Shown: positions 1 to 12,821 of the stretch, one piece after another | Numbering within the stretch: the stretch's first letter is position 1 | Layout: each line of letters begins with the position of its first letter | Position numbers and translations under genes: made by a program | Source: Neodontobutis hainanensis | Lineage: Eukaryota > Chordata > Actinopteri > Gobiiformes > Odontobutidae | DNA length: 64,000 nt | Direction of reading: 5' to 3' | NCBI GenBank assembly: GCA_024349245.1 | Contig: JALDNG010000377.1 | Location: forward strand, 124,001-188,000 | Notes under the pieces: model-generated | Told to the model about the DNA's origin: nothing | The model's input: only the letters and a program-made list of their open reading frames with translations | Database searches by the model: none

Positions 1-760
1 ACTGCAAATTTTAGACGTGGCCTCTTATTGTGGCCAGCCTAAGGCCCACCTGTCCAATAACAATGCTCTCTAATCAGATTCCTAATATGCCACACCTGTG
101 AGGCGGATGGATTATCTCGACAAAGGAGAAGTGCTCACTAACACAGATTTGAACAGATTTTTGAACAATATTGAGAAAAATAGGCCTTTTGTGTACAAAG
201 AAAAAGTTCTTTGAGCTTAGGTAATAAAAAAACGGGGGCAAAAACAAATTAATCTGAACTAAAAACTATAACACAAACTTTTGTCAGTGAGACAGTGTCA
301 CTATAATCACAAATAATAATAATTTTGACTTAAAATTTGCTTGGCTTAAAGGACCTTTAAATCACACTGTGGTGCACCCAAATGTTGGTGGTACCTTTGA
401 AACCAGTGAAAGTTAAACTTAAGATTGTAATTTTTATTTGTTTTTAATGTATTTTACACCAGGGAGGACATTCAGATATCTCAGGTAGTACTGTTACTGC
501 ATATCACATGTTTCCCATTGCTGCTCTAGCATGTATGTATCCAAGGCATTTTCAAAATAATTATGCAGGTTAAGGGAAAAAAAACACAAAATAAAGGCGG
601 GGTTTTGGTTTTTACAGGACTTTGTCCATTTAATGAATTCAGTCTTTAAATATTTACATGCATTTGGTGTTAATATGAGTTAGTGTTTGTGGCTTCACTT
701 AAGTTTTAGAATGATATGAGCAGTTCTGCCTGGTGTTAGACAGGTACTGATTATTTTGCT

Positions 761-766
761 TTTATT
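761..766 (-). terminator. Possible polyadenylation signal AATAAA after the SCPP-like stop codon
   Basis: AATAAA on the minus strand about ten bases after the TAG stop at 777-779. A second AATAAA lies near 434-439. Which one is used cannot be told from sequence; the first would give a very short 3' UTR. Confidence 0.35.
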
Positions 767-776
767 TACGATGACT

Positions 777-2201
777 CTAGTTGTCTCCCCTGTTGTCAGT
801 GACTGTAGGTATCTCCACAGTCACACACCCAGTGGTAGCACAGGGTGTGGTCGTGGTCAGCTCCGGAACTGTAGTGATTTCTACAATTGGGAGGTTGGTG
901 CCCATGGTTGGACCAACCACTGTTGTCATGGTAACAGGAACCGCAGTTGGAGCAGTGGTACTCGCAAGAGGATTCTCTGTCAGAGGAGCATCAGTGACCA
1001 GGGTTTCCTCTGAGGAACTTTCATCAGACTCGGACTCCGACTCGCTGGAGGATTTGATGGCTGTGTAACTGGACTCCCTCCAGGCGTTCATCCAGTCCTG
1101 TAGGTCGCCATCTGAAATGTCAGCGTCCTGGTGCTGCCGCAACCCAATCTATGGAGGAGAACATTTCAGGTCCTAGTAGTCACAAGTGTCTGCCTCAGTA
1201 ATGCCTCAGAAATGTAGCGAATAACATTTGACAAGGTTTGTACTAGGAATCATGTCTGAAATAATTTCTTTGAGTGTGAAAAATCACAGATAAACATAGG
1301 TTCACTTTTATCCCGCTTATTCACATACATTTATGGCCAATTTCTACGCCAGACAACTGGACAATGCTGAAACCTGGCACCAGTGCCAGTTGTAAATTAA
1401 GAAGGAAATATTTTTAGACCGTGGTGTGGTCTTTAAAGTGCGTGGTGGAGCGGAGCCCTATGCAGTGTAAATTAGAGGTTAGAGTACTTGTGCGTTACTA
1501 AAATCTCTGTGTGACCCATTTTGCAGTTTTCATGCGAAGAGGATATTAACACGTAGCCTTTAATGTTGCAGACATGCCATTGTAGTTAAACAACAATTTA
1601 AAAAAATAAAAAAACAATCACAGACATCAGCACAACACTTTATCCTGCAAACAAAGTGGAGACATAATCCAATCAGCTGCTTTCACTCTATTACATTTTG
1701 TGCATCTTCACAAAGTGTGCTTATGAAGAGGCATCACACTGTTTATCTGTTCTTGCTAGATGCACAAAGTGCATGTTATCAGCGACAGCAAGATGATTCT
1801 TCCTCACACCCACACGGGAGCTCTACAGTACACATGTGTCCACTGAAGCTGCGCTGTGAGAAGTAGATCAATATTGTTGATGAAACCAATTTTTCCTAAA
1901 CCATTACTTTACTGATTTGAAAAAGAAACAAGGCAAGGGATTGTTTGGATCACAAATCCATTAGCCTACTTGTTAGTCTAAAAAAGTAATTTAGGTACTC
2001 TAACAAGTTTGTAAAATGTTACCTCCAACAGTGCTTTCTACACATATGATGTAAAAACATAAGGGGTGATAAATATAAAAAAATCAATAATTGTCCTAAA
2101 GTATAAATCATAAGAAGTGTCTTGTTGAGTGTAAAGCTCACCGGACTGGAAGAGGCTGTAGTGAGAAGGACATAGATTAGGGCAGATTTCAGAAGCTCCA
2201 T
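777..2201 (-). CDS. SCPP-family secreted acidic phosphoprotein (osteopontin/scpp1-like), two coding exons
   Basis: Spliced minus-strand gene: coding exons 2201-2142 and 1148-777. Exon 2 has an acceptor at 2213-2214, then 11 bases of UTR, then ATG; it encodes MELLKSALIYVLLTTASSSP, a clear signal peptide, and ends in phase 0 at a GTGAGC donor. The last exon follows a pyrimidine-rich acceptor (AG at 1149-1150) and stays in phase. The product is about 143 residues: a Ser/Glu/Asp cluster SSSESESESDESSSEE at residues 53-68 (casein-kinase/FAM20C-type S-x-E sites), a Thr/Pro/Val-rich middle, and an RGD integrin-binding motif at 140-142, two residues from the end. A non-coding exon 1, a signal-peptide exon and phase-0 introns are the established layout of secretory calcium-binding phosphoprotein genes, which act in bone, tooth and scale matrix. 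The choice between spp1-, scpp1- or a lineage-specific member is open. Small extra exons between 1149 and 2141 cannot be excluded. Membership of the family is inferred from architecture and composition. Confidence 0.68.
1149..2141 (-). other. Intron of the SCPP-like gene
   Basis: AT-rich, bounded by GTGAGC at 2141-2136 and a CTCCATAG acceptor at 1149-1150. I searched it for a short SSEE-type exon such as SCPP genes often carry and saw none with good splice sites. Confidence 0.5.
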
Positions 2202-3093
2202 CTCTGGTCAATCTAACAAGGAAACAGAGAAATCAGAAAATCGGATGTTGACAATGTCTCAAAACAAATCAATCTCTGATTATATAATAACAACCTATAA
2301 ACAATCCACAGTATTACTTATATTGATCTCTACAATCAAATGTAATTTATTTGTACAAAACAAAGATCCATAGAAAATCACAGTTTGTGCATATGATACC
2401 ACCGGAACATAAACTTTGCAGAGTGAGTTCTTACTTAGACAAAAATAAAAACTGAAAAGGAAACATAAAAATTCAATATTTCTTTCAAAATCCTCAAAGG
2501 GATTTTCTACAAACACAACATTCCATTCCACTTTAAACCTGGGAGCACATTGTAAAGACAAGATCCCCTCGCACAAACAGAGTCTATAGTCTATGCTGCT
2601 CAGGGAAAAGTGTGGTGGCAGTTACATTGGGAAAACAAAAACATCTTCACAAGAGGATGTATCGGCACAAAAGAGCCAATACCTGGTTAAGTCTGCAGTC
2701 CACCTCTTCTCTCTGAACAGAGAGGGCTTTGGTCTGCTATTTTCAACAGTGTTCTGAAACCTAATGTGAATCAAAACAGTTTCACTCTAGAAGGACAACA
2801 CCTTAATGAAACAGTGTCACTAACGACTCACCTAAGCCTTTAACGACTCTCACATCAGGAGTCACACTGTCCTTTCTTACCCCTCCCTCTAGAGGTATAA
2901 GCTCAGCTCTCTTATTAGTTAAAATCAGAATTTAAAAACATCTTCAGCTTGAAAACGTCCAGATGACTTTGCTTAAACCTTTTCTTCAATATTTCTCTTG
3001 GTGCTGTCATAAACAGCCATACAAACAGCTCTTGTTAATAATACATTGGTAAATGCAATGTAGACTGCAGTATTGATTATAAAAATGTCTCAC

Positions 3094-3136
3094 CTGTGGT
3101 TCTGATTGAAAGTGTATATCTCAGTGAGCAATAAGT
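3094..3136 (-). other. Probable non-coding exon 1 (5' UTR) of the SCPP-like gene
   Basis: On the minus strand a donor, CACAG|GTGAGA, lies at the 3094/3093 boundary, about 30-45 bases downstream of a TATA box. The exon has no ATG. It would splice to the acceptor at 2213-2214, just ahead of the signal-peptide ATG. This matches SCPP genes, whose first exon is entirely untranslated. The transcription start (about 3136) is estimated from TATA spacing only. Confidence 0.5.
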
Positions 3137-3161
3137 TTTGGTGTTTGTAGAAGTGATGATG

Positions 3162-3169
3162 TTTTTATA
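3162..3169 (-). promoter_or_regulatory. TATA box of the SCPP-like gene
   Basis: Reverse complement reads CTATAAAAA, a strong TATA box, with a usable 5' splice donor about 70 bases downstream on the same strand. Spacing fits a short untranslated first exon. No other core-promoter evidence is visible. Confidence 0.5.
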
Positions 3170-3900
3170 GTCTAGAGGGCTGGCAAGAGGGCTGTGACGT
3201 TCAGCTTCTACAGGATATTGAGTAAGACTGGGCTGACTGGTGGTGAGTGAGTAGGTAGCAGTTCACCACACACCAGCCAACACATCCTGGAACACTGTAA
3301 ACAAATATTTTTAGATACTTTTCTTAGTGACAAAGGCAGTAAACAACATTTTTTGTTTCTTTACAGCAGAAATGAACTAAGAAAGAAGCAGCAATGATAA
3401 TCACAAGTTTCTTACTGGTAAAGATGACTGATTCTTTCTTAACCTGCCAAAGCTGTTCTATGTTGAGCAAATACGATGTGTTTCATTAATGCTTTGTGAA
3501 ATTCCCCACTAATTGAGTAAAAGTTTGCCGGCATTGCTTTACCAAAACACCAACTGCTGATAATAGAGCCTTGTACAATGGGCGGTGGCTCCAGAACAGT
3601 GCTTTTCTTAAACTGGGTTTATACTGATAAATAAGATATTGTGGTTGAAGCAGATTCAAAACTTGGAGAAAGGTCTCTGTTGGACAATTGAAAATGCTTG
3701 GGCGGTGGTGCAGTGGATTGTAGGATGCCAGAGAACGTCTTTACCTTGGTTTTAAAATCTACTCCCAAAAGTTACTGAATCCTGACTCAGGACTTACTGA
3801 CAATATTATTCCTCTCAGTCTCAAATTGTTCTTCCTGCTTCTGAAGAGTGCCGTCACTCCTCTGCTTGCTCATGCCAGCTTTACTTTTCTTTTTAGTTAT
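3170..3900. other. Intergenic, no gene seen
   Basis: Upstream flank of the SCPP-like promoter. No convincing exon. The last 200 bases probably belong to the 5' UTR of the LINE that follows. Confidence 0.4.
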
Positions 3901-4857
3901 CGTCACATTTAGCCATTGATTTTATGATCAACTTTTTTACATTACTTTTTACTTTCTTTTAACTGGATTTTTACTTTTTAAACAACATGTTGGACCTGCT
4001 GAGCGACTGGAGCCTTGGTATCTATTTCAAAATGTCTGGGGTAAAAACAACTGCTACAAACTCTTTCTGCCAAAATTTTTGTAAATATCAACAAGAAATC
4101 AGTGCGCTACAAACAAAGATTTTTGCTTTGGAATCTGAAAGAGGACTTCAGGAGACAATCCCGATCACACAATGTGGTAAAACTGTGAATTTAAACTTGG
4201 ATGATACAGTTATTCAGTTACAAAACTGAAAAAAGCAATATGATTTAAACAAAATGATGCCACCTGGCATAAACTTGGTGCCCAGCCAACATCGACAGAA
4301 GGATTGATAAATTAATTTGGCTGCTTGCACTAAATACATGGCTGTCCAAGACCTGCGAGACAAGAGGAGTAGACTTTATTGCTAACTTCAACTTGTTTTG
4401 GCAACGTGTAGACCTGTTTAAAGGAAATGGCCCACACCTGAACAGAGGAGGGGTCAGGATAAGCTCCTGCACTCCCTGAGACACTTAAATGGTTCTGGGT
4501 GCCCTCTTAAACAAAGAAAGGGTCCTTTGAGAAGCAATCAGCCACTGGATGAAGAAAGTACTCCAGCCTCACCAGCCAAAGATCCTCCTCTGACTGGACC
4601 ACCATCAACACCTCCTCCACTGAATTGGACCCCCCCAATAGGACCCCAGACCCCCCCAGTAACATCAACTCCTTCAGCTCAAAAAGGCTTGACTAGCACC
4701 AAGGCTACTATCAGCGATTAGGACACTGAGGGCCTCTGCTGTTTCAACACTTTTTGTCATAATAAAACACTTCTCAACCTGAGGCCCTGGGAGAGAACAC
4801 TCCCTCCAGCTCCATAGCTACAGTCAGAAGTCGCAGATTGGAGAAGAGAATAGTTAA
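3900..4857 (+). mobile_element. L2-group LINE, 5' portion with decayed ORF1 (esterase type)
   Basis: Plus-strand ORF1 relic broken by frameshifts and stops. The readable parts are a coiled-coil-like N-terminus (from 4032), a segment reading TRGVDFIANFNLFWQRVD... followed by a GPHLNRGG motif near 4430-4450, and a Pro/Thr-rich tail at 4527-4721. The D...HLN pattern matches the C-terminal catalytic block of the SGNH-esterase ORF1 proteins known in CR1/L2 elements, and a sister copy with the GDS nucleophile block is at 32295-33271. The element is interrupted at about 4857 by another LINE and resumes near 7015. Confidence 0.65.
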
Positions 4858-7014
4858 ATTGTAATAATAATAATAATAATAATAATACATTTTATTTGTA
4901 TTGCACTTTACAATTGGACACAAATCTGAAAGTGCTATAGATTAAGATAATTTAAAATTTAAAAAATTGTAAAACAATAATAAATCCAATCATTAAAAGT
5001 GATATGTGCTCCCGAAAAGAAATGTTTTAAGTATTTTTTTTAAAGTCTCAAGAGCTTGAGGTGCCCTCAGATGGTCGGGTAGGGCATCCCAAATCTGAAG
5101 AGCAGCAGAACAGAAAGCCCGATCACCCATAGTGCTAAGCTTAGTCTTGGGAGGATAGAGGCGGTTTGAGTTTTTTGAACAGAGTGATAGAGTTGTAGTT
5201 GAAGTAGTTATTTCAGATAGATCCATAAATCCATAAATGTACTGGTGGGTTAGAAGGGCAACCTTATATCCAATCCTGGCGGAAACAGAAAGCCAGTGAA
5301 GTGAATGGAGAATGGGTGTGATGTGATCATATTTACGAACTCTTAACAGGATCCTCGCTGCACTATTCTGAACATACTGCAGTCTCTGCAAGCTTTTGTT
5401 AGGGATCCCAATGAGAAGTGCATTGCAGTAATCCAGCCTGGAGGAGACAAAGGCATGGACCAGCTTTTCAGCATCTGCTAAGGTTAGTGTTGGACAAAGT
5501 TTTGTAATATTTGAGATGGTAGAAAGATGTCTTGCAGAGGTTTTTGATATGGGCTTCAAAGCTGAGTTGTGGGTCAAATCTTACACCAAGATTGGTGACA
5601 GTTGTGGAGAGGGGAATGTCCTGACCAGAGATAGTTATACCAGTTATGGAGGAAGACTGCGTTTGATGTGGTGTGCCAACAAGATTTGCCTCAGTTTTAG
5701 AGCTGTTGTGCTTCATCCACGCCCGTATTTCCTCCAGACAGGCAGTGAGTGTTGAAGACGGAGATGGTGTTAGTGAATTTGCAGATGTGTGTGTTTCTGA
5801 TTTATTGTACAGTTGTGTGTCATCGAATTAGCAGTGAAATGAGACTCCATAGCGGCAAATGACATGACTGGGGGGAATAATGTATATGATGAAAAGAATG
5901 GGGCCAAGGACTGACCCCTGAGGGACCCCGCAGGTAACTGTGTGTTGCCGGGACCTTACACTTCCAAGTGAAATGTACTCTGTTCTGCTAGTAAAGTACG
6001 ATTTAAACCAGTTTAGTGCAGTGTCAGTGAGTCCAGTGGTTTGATGCAGCTGGTTAAGACGTATGGAATGATCCACTGTGTCGAAAGCAGCTGATGATCA
6101 AGGAGTATGAGGAGGGATGGTGAGCTTGCATCAGCGGTCATCCGTGGGTTGTTTGTGACTCTGACCAGGGCTGTTTCCATACTGTGTGCAGCACGGAACC
6201 CAGACTGAAATTTTTCAAAAAGATTGTTGTTTTTCAGATGATCCTGGAGGTGAGAAGCTACAACTTTTTCCAGTACTAAGTGGTCTGATTATGGCAGTTT
6301 TTAGGACAGATGGAACATTGCCAGACTGGAGGGTGTGGTTTATTATAATGGTAATCAAAGGACTTAGGACAGAGGTAATTACTTTCACTAGAGCTGTAGG
6401 AACAGGGTCAAGCGCACAGGTGGTGGGTTTCATCCTTTTGATTATATTCTTGACCTCTTGCTGTGTGATTTCTGGAAAGCAATATAGGTACTCCAAAATT
6501 GCAGGCTGTGAGTGGATAGTCAGGGTGGATAGAAGTGAGGATCTGGGAAAGGTAGAGTGAATTGAGTCAATTTTTGTTTGGAAAAAGTCCAAGAAGTTAT
6601 TACAGTGCTCTTCTTTAGTTTCTGTAAGTGAGGGGGTTTGTGGTTTGAGTAGATGATTTATGGTGGAGAACAGCTGTTTGGAGTTTCTGGGACTATTTCT
6701 GATGACATTTGAGTATAAAGGGATTTTGAGTAGTCCTTTTGGTATTCCCGAAAAGCGAGCTTGTGCACAGTGAGACCTGTGGCTTTCAATCTCAATGGCA
6801 CGCCCAGCTGCCCTCATTTTCCGTAGTTCACCGGTATACCAGGGGGCTGATCGGGTGAAAGTGACTCTTCTGGTTTTGACCGGGGCATGAAGATTCACAA
6901 TGCTTCTGAGGTTGTTATTATAATAGTCCACAACGTCCATAGGTGGTAGATGGTTTACAGAAAAGAGATGCTTGATATTGCATGCCATTGACTCTAGGTT
7001 GATGTTTTTCAGAT
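4858..7014 (-). mobile_element. L2-group LINE inserted in reverse orientation, 5'-truncated
   Basis: Minus-strand element ending at a (TAA)n tail at 4861-4886, preceded by the usual 'CATTTTATTTGTATTGCACTT'-like end. Its longest open stretch (6988-6215) encodes the linker and RT N-terminus (CALDPVPTALVK..., TLQSGNVPSVLKTA). The RT palm GVPQGSVLGPILFIIY lies near 5930, followed after a frameshift by a DDTQLY relic, and the conserved L2 C-terminal block with SSRLDYCNALL lies at 5577-4993. Several frameshifts make it inactive. The endonuclease is absent, so it is a 5'-truncated insertion, typical of target-primed reverse transcription. Confidence 0.8.
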
Positions 7015-9623
7015 TTCTAAAGCAGATTGTTTAATCAGACAAACCTGATTCAAATCCCCTGCAAACAGATAAAGTCTGGTCCTGCTCAAACAGACTTGAA
7101 ACTTGCAGTGTTCAATGTCAGGTCTTTGGGAAACAAATCTTTTTTAATTAATGATTTTATAACTTCATATAAGCTTGATTTTATGTTTTTAACAGAAACA
7201 TAGTTAGACAGCAAGACTGGAAATGTGGTCCTTATTGAATCCAACCCATAGAATTTCACATTTTTATCCAAAATGCGGGTAAACAAAAAGGGTGTATGTG
7301 ATATTCTTAAGGATAATATTCTTATCCAGAAACTATCACTTGGGGAGTTTTCATCATTTGAGTATGTGTCATTCAAAATTGAGTTGAGGTTTTCTCCATC
7401 TATTTTATATGTTGTTCTTTACAAACCACCCCAACAATCTCATGATTTTATTGATGAGTTACTGAAATGCTTTCGGTTAGCTGCACAGAATATGAACAAA
7501 TAGTCCTATCAGGTGATTTTAATGTGCAAGTGGATAATGTTTGTGACAGGAATGCCAAAGAACTTTCTACTGTTCTTGATACTTTTGGTCTTTGTCAGCA
7601 TGTTAATGAGCCGACTCATAACAGAGGTCACACTCTGGACCTGGTCTTTACAAAGGGTGTTCATATTTCAGATGTCACTGTGATTGATGTTGCTCTGTCT
7701 GATCATTCTTGTGTCTTTTTCCATCTGTCCATGATTCCAAAAGCTGCTGTTGGACCTACAGTTGTTCAGAAGAGACACATTAATGATAACACCAGGACAC
7801 AGTTTATGGAGGCAATCAGGTTTGAAAATGCCTCATCAGGTCAAGTTGATGATTTGTTGAATTGCTATACTTCAGGTGTTTTAAAATGTTATGGACACCA
7901 TTGCTCCTGTTAAGGTTAAAGTGATGAGGAAAAGGCAGAAGGCTTCGTGGAGCAATGACCTTCTGTCAGGGCACAGAAAAGGGAATGCCGAAAAGACAAA
8001 AGAAAATGGCATAAATTGAAACTCTTAATTCATTATGAGGTATACAAAAAACAACAGCAGTAACAACTCACGTGTCCTGTTTGCTACAATAAACAGATTA
8101 ACAAACCCTCCAGCTCTATTTCCTCCAGAATTAGTTTCCACCACTAAATGCAATGAGTTTGCATTGTTTTTTTAACAACAAGGTTCAAGGCATTAAACAT
8201 GCTACAGTCCAAAGAGCATACAACAACACTGCAGCCATCAGGAGACACTTGGTTGAGTTTACACATTTTACACTCATTAATGACAGAACAATTGAAAAAA
8301 CTGTCTCCAGCCTGAGTTCATCCACCTCCTACCTCGATGTTTTACCCAGTAGATTTCTAAAATCAGTATTGAGCAGTTTGTTACCACAACTCACTGATAT
8401 AGTCAATAATTCCTTACAGTCTGGAACATTTCCAATGGCCTTAAAAACTGCTGTCATTAAGCCTCTCCTAAAGAAGAGCAGTCTTGATGCTACAAAGATT
8501 AGAGGAATGGATAGGTATCTCTGGAACTGCTCTTAAATGATTTCAGTCATATCTTGAAGACAGGTTGTTTTGGTTGGAAACTGTGAATCAGACCAAATGG
8601 CCCTGACATGTGGGGTTCCACAGGGGTCTATATTGGGACCTCTATTATTCAATCTCTACCTGCTTCCTTTAAGCCAGTTAATACACAGCTGTGGCGTATC
8701 ATACCATAATTATGCAGATGATACTCAGATTTACATTTCACTCACAGCAGGTGAAAATGGACCAATCCATTCACTGTGTCACTAATTTTCTCCAACTGAA
8801 CAGAAACAAGACTGAACTAATTATCTTTGGGACAGAAACAAAGAGAAAGTGTCAGCAGTCACCTCGAGTCTCTTTCTCTGAAATCTAAAAACCAGGTTAG
8901 AAATCTAGGGCTCATCATGGACTAAGTCTTAAATTTCCACAGTCACATTAAGTCAATTACATCATCTGCATTTTATCACCTTAAAAACATTTCCAGAGTC
9001 AAAGGGATAATGTCTCAACCAGACTTAGAGAAACTTATTCATGCTTTTATCTCCAGCAGGTTAGATTACTGGTCACTGGTCTCTCAAAACGAGGGTTAAG
9101 ACAGCTGCAGCTTATTCAGAACGCTGCTGCTCGGGTTCTAACTAACACCAGGAAGTACAACCACATCTGTCCAGTTTTAAAATCTCTGCACTGGCTTCCT
9201 GTTGCTCAGAGAATAGACTTTAAAACAACACTGCTGGTTTACAAGTCTCTAAATGGTTTAGCACCAGAATATATTTCTGAAATGCTAGTTGCTTATGAGC
9301 CTCCTCGGACTCTGAGAACATCTGGGACAGGCTTCTGCTCGTGCCCAGAGTTAGAACTAAACAGGGTGAAGCAGTGTTTAAGTTTCAGCAGCAAAAACCT
9401 GGAACAACCTCAACTTTAACAATGTTCAAGAGGAGGTTAAAAACCTTCCTCTTTATCTCCGCTTACAGTACAAGTGTTTTTTTTATTTATCTGGACTCTT
9501 CTTTTAAAATGTTTTAAAATTTTCTTATGTTTCTAAATCTTGTAAATTGTCTTTTATTTCTGTAAAGCGCTTTGAGTTACCCAGTGTATGAATTGGGCTA
9601 TATAAATAAAATTGCCTTGCCTT
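7015..9623 (+). mobile_element. L2-group LINE, 3' portion with decayed ORF2 (endonuclease and reverse transcriptase)
   Basis: Continuation of the element at 3900-4857. ORF2 opens near 7090 with LAVFNVRSLGNKS (APE endonuclease N-terminus). It continues through GDFNVQVDN (about 7515), THNRGHTLDLVF (about 7615) and LSDHSCVFF (about 7700), then the RT: GVPQGSILGPLLFNLY near 8605 and YADDTQIYISL near 8710. The C-terminal ISSRLDY block and 3' UTR follow, ending with 'ATTGCCTTGCCTT' repeats near 9610-9623. Frameshifts and stops throughout show it is dead. EN and RT motifs are established for non-LTR retrotransposons; L2-group assignment rests on the C-terminal block and the short-repeat 3' tail. Confidence 0.8.
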
Positions 9624-10960
9624 AAAAGCTCCAGTTCTGTTATTGCATCACACAGTCTTTCATTGTGTGTTTTAAGAATGAGTCATGAACAAGACATGCA
9701 TACATTTTACATTTTCTAGAATAGGCTAGGTTTACGTCATAGACTGAAGCCACTGTGGGAGCAGTCGAAACCACACTATTAGTAATCCTTCAACAGACGA
9801 GGGAAAAGCCCATGTTTAGATGTGATCTGATCATACTTTTCCCAAGAAACTAAAATTTCAAAACATCCACTTACTAACACAGTATCCACTCATCATGCGG
9901 ACAACAAAACTGGTGTGACTAGTGACTGCAGTCATGTTTTATTGATCCAAGCTCTCAAAGAGAGACAAGAACCTTTTGGAACCGCAGTGACTTACAAGAT
10001 TTTCCCCAGCAAAAGTTACCACATTCATAACTGCTAACTAATTTGATTTGTCCAAATTATTTTTATTTCATTTGCAGTTGGAATCCCATGATCACTCAAT
10101 CACATGAAGGAAATCTGAAACAAGAGGAACATGGTATGAACTTCAAGATAAAAGATATAATAATATAGCAGCAAATAAAACATGGCTCAATTAGCCAGAA
10201 GGACAATGTGACAGTTTGTTACACAAGGAGGTAGATACAATGTATAAAGTGTAGTGTACTTTCACTAATAATTTGTAGATGTACACATATCACTTAATTG
10301 GAGCAGGAGAGCTACTCTGGCTGCAGATGTGTTTTTAGGGTTTGTGGAGTTCACATAAAATGTATGTGGCTTTGTGCAGTCTGGGTTCCACCTCCATAAT
10401 TCTTTTTAACCAAAAGATGCAATTCCCTGTATTACTGTGCATTTTAGATGACATTACGACAGTTTCATCTGCTATAGGGTGAGTCAAGTTATGGAACAAG
10501 ATTGTGGAATTGCCCCAATTCTTCAATAACTACATCTGAAGCACAAAAAAGTGTTGTTAATATGTATAAGCACAACCCTCTTGTTTTGGATTATTGATTG
10601 CTGTTTATAAATAAATTAAATTATTTGGCTTAAATTATCCCGGCTCAGTCCCCTCGCCAAAAGCAGGCTGGGGAGTCTGCAGTAAAAATGCCTGGACAGC
10701 TCAACCACAAACAAACTATAGCACACAAACAAATCAGCTATAGCTAAATAGATAGCTACTGCACATAGGTTAGTTTTTTTCAACTATTTATTTTATGTTT
10801 CAGTTTGAAGTTTGACACTACATTTTGTTTTGCTCTTTGGGTTTGAGTTTGACATTTCATATTATTATTCAAAATATAAGCTTTTTTGGGTAGTGTTACA
10901 CAAACTATAAAACAGTACAATATACTTCAAAGTACATTTATAACAAAAAATACTATATTT
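9624..10960. other. Intergenic, no gene seen
   Basis: AT-rich DNA without splice-supported coding potential. I see no recognisable repeat except low-complexity runs. Confidence 0.4.
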
Positions 10961-10961
10961 G

Positions 10962-10962
<1 letters not shown>

Positions 10963-11028
<66 letters not shown>
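10963..11028. repeat. (TA)n microsatellite
   Basis: About 33 uninterrupted TA units. Confidence 0.97.
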
Positions 11029-11031
<3 letters not shown>

Positions 11032-11104
11032 ATTTATTATATTGCTATTAATTGTGAGTATATGGACAATTATGCAATTAATCACAATTAAATATTTGAT
11101 TTGT

Positions 11105-11990
11105 TTAACAGCTTTTTAAAATACAATGTCTAAGACTGCAAGCAGTGATATAGGGCCCTCGCATCCCTTGCAATTGCAAAAAGACACGCATCTCCAAGCA
11201 TGGCTCTAACCCACTTTTGTATGTCTCAATCTGAGAAATAAATCTACCAAGTTGTAATAATGTCTGACTGAAATCTTTTTTATTAAAATGGGCGCCCTCT
11301 TGTTGGTGACAGGGTGTGGTCCCCTGGACTTTTTTGCCCATAATCACATCCTGAATGTCTGTAGCAAATTTAATGTTTTGGAACGTCACCAAAGTTTTAA
11401 TGCTCCCTAAATTAGCTATGTCGTTTCAGGCTCGCCACGCCCTAAGACTATTAACAGTCTTTTTAACAACTTTCAATGTCACATGTGGCTTGTCGGATAG
11501 AAATCCTAGGACGGGCATGTTAAAATATGAGGGCAACTTTTGAAAGGCTCACATATTTTAAAAAAATGGCAACTGTCTTGTTGGAGATAGAGCGTAGTCT
11601 CTATATATTTTTTTTTGCTCATGACCTAATGATGGATGTGTGCACCAATTTTTATTTAGCTATGACGAACAACATTTTTTACTTCCCACTGACTTTTATC
11701 ACTCATTTTGGGCGTGGCCATGGCAATACGGTTAAGACTAGGGCGTGGTCATCATTGGCATTTTTGCTCAGCATCATGTAAATAATGTATGCACCAAATT
11801 CTTTAGGACAAACAAAATTTGGGGGGATAAATTGTAACTCTGTAGGGGGCGCGAGGAGACCATTTTTAAAGATAGAGGTTTAATTTATACATTATTGTGT
11901 TCAGGATGTGAAGACACAGAAAAAAATGTCAAGGGGCTGACCTGATCTCAATACTCTGTTTCAAAATCTGGTCCATTCTAAAGACAAGAT
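11105..11990 (+). repeat. Interspersed repeat, same family as 50765-52860
   Basis: Begins 'GCAAGCAGTGATATAGGGCC' with CTCGCATCCCTTGC, then GGTGTGGTCCC, CATGGCAATACGG and GTAGGGGGCGC blocks. All recur, in the same order, at 50765-52260 (for example GCAAGCGGCGATAAAGGCC, TAGGGTGTGGTCCCCATTGG, GTAGGGGGCGCTAGAGG). No long open frame; it looks like a non-autonomous or decayed element. I cannot name the family. Confidence 0.6.
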
Positions 11991-12686
11991 TCCCTCGCAC
12001 AAGGGTAACGTAAGTGTATCATTAGAATTTCATTTAAAATTTGATAACTTTTTTGTCTTTAACGAGTGATCAAATTCTTTGTCTCTGGTGTTCAGACAAC
12101 CAACTGGTCTTTAAATAAAGTGTAATTTCTTACGTTTCTAAACATATATTGTTTGAATTATTTCTTTGCGAAACATTAAAACGTGCGCTATAGCCCGAGC
12201 TTTTTACCGAGTCGAACACTCACGTTTAGCTTGATTTTATGTCTGGGATATGCAGTTTTTATTGTTTAACACATCTGGTCTGATTTCTGCCTTTTAACAT
12301 AAAATTACTTATTTTGTCTAATTCTTCACAAAAAATCATAATTGAAAGACGTTTGTAACACCACCTGCTGGGTGTTTTGTGAAATAGTTTATCATTGCTT
12401 ACCAATTTGTATTTCAAATCGTCTGTTTTACACACTCTCTCATTTGAATGTGAAATCATTTATAAATTGTGTTTGAGTTTCAGTATAGTTAAACCACCAT
12501 ACTAGCTTATGCCAAAACCAAAATGATGTTATGATCTGCAAATATCATCAAGTCAACACTTGTGTCAAGTGTATTTTTTTACTCAGAGATCTCTAAAACA
12601 CAAGACATTAATACATTTTAACATCCTGTGGTAATCTAAAATACAAAATATATAAAATACTAAATAATATATTGAATATTCTAACA

Positions 12687-12690
<4 letters not shown>

Positions 12691-12744
<54 letters not shown>
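12691..12744. repeat. (AT)n microsatellite
   Basis: Uninterrupted AT dinucleotides. Confidence 0.97.
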
Positions 12745-12746
<2 letters not shown>

Positions 12747-12821
12747 CATTTCCAATAAGCCAACACATGAAACTCTTTCAACCTGGAGACACTCAAAAGA
12801 AAAGCATGATGCAAATTAATC

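Noticed and set aside
781..1068. 95-codon plus-strand ORF antisense to the SCPP-like exon
   Set aside because: Mirror of the Thr/Ser-rich coding exon; no promoter, splice or homology support.
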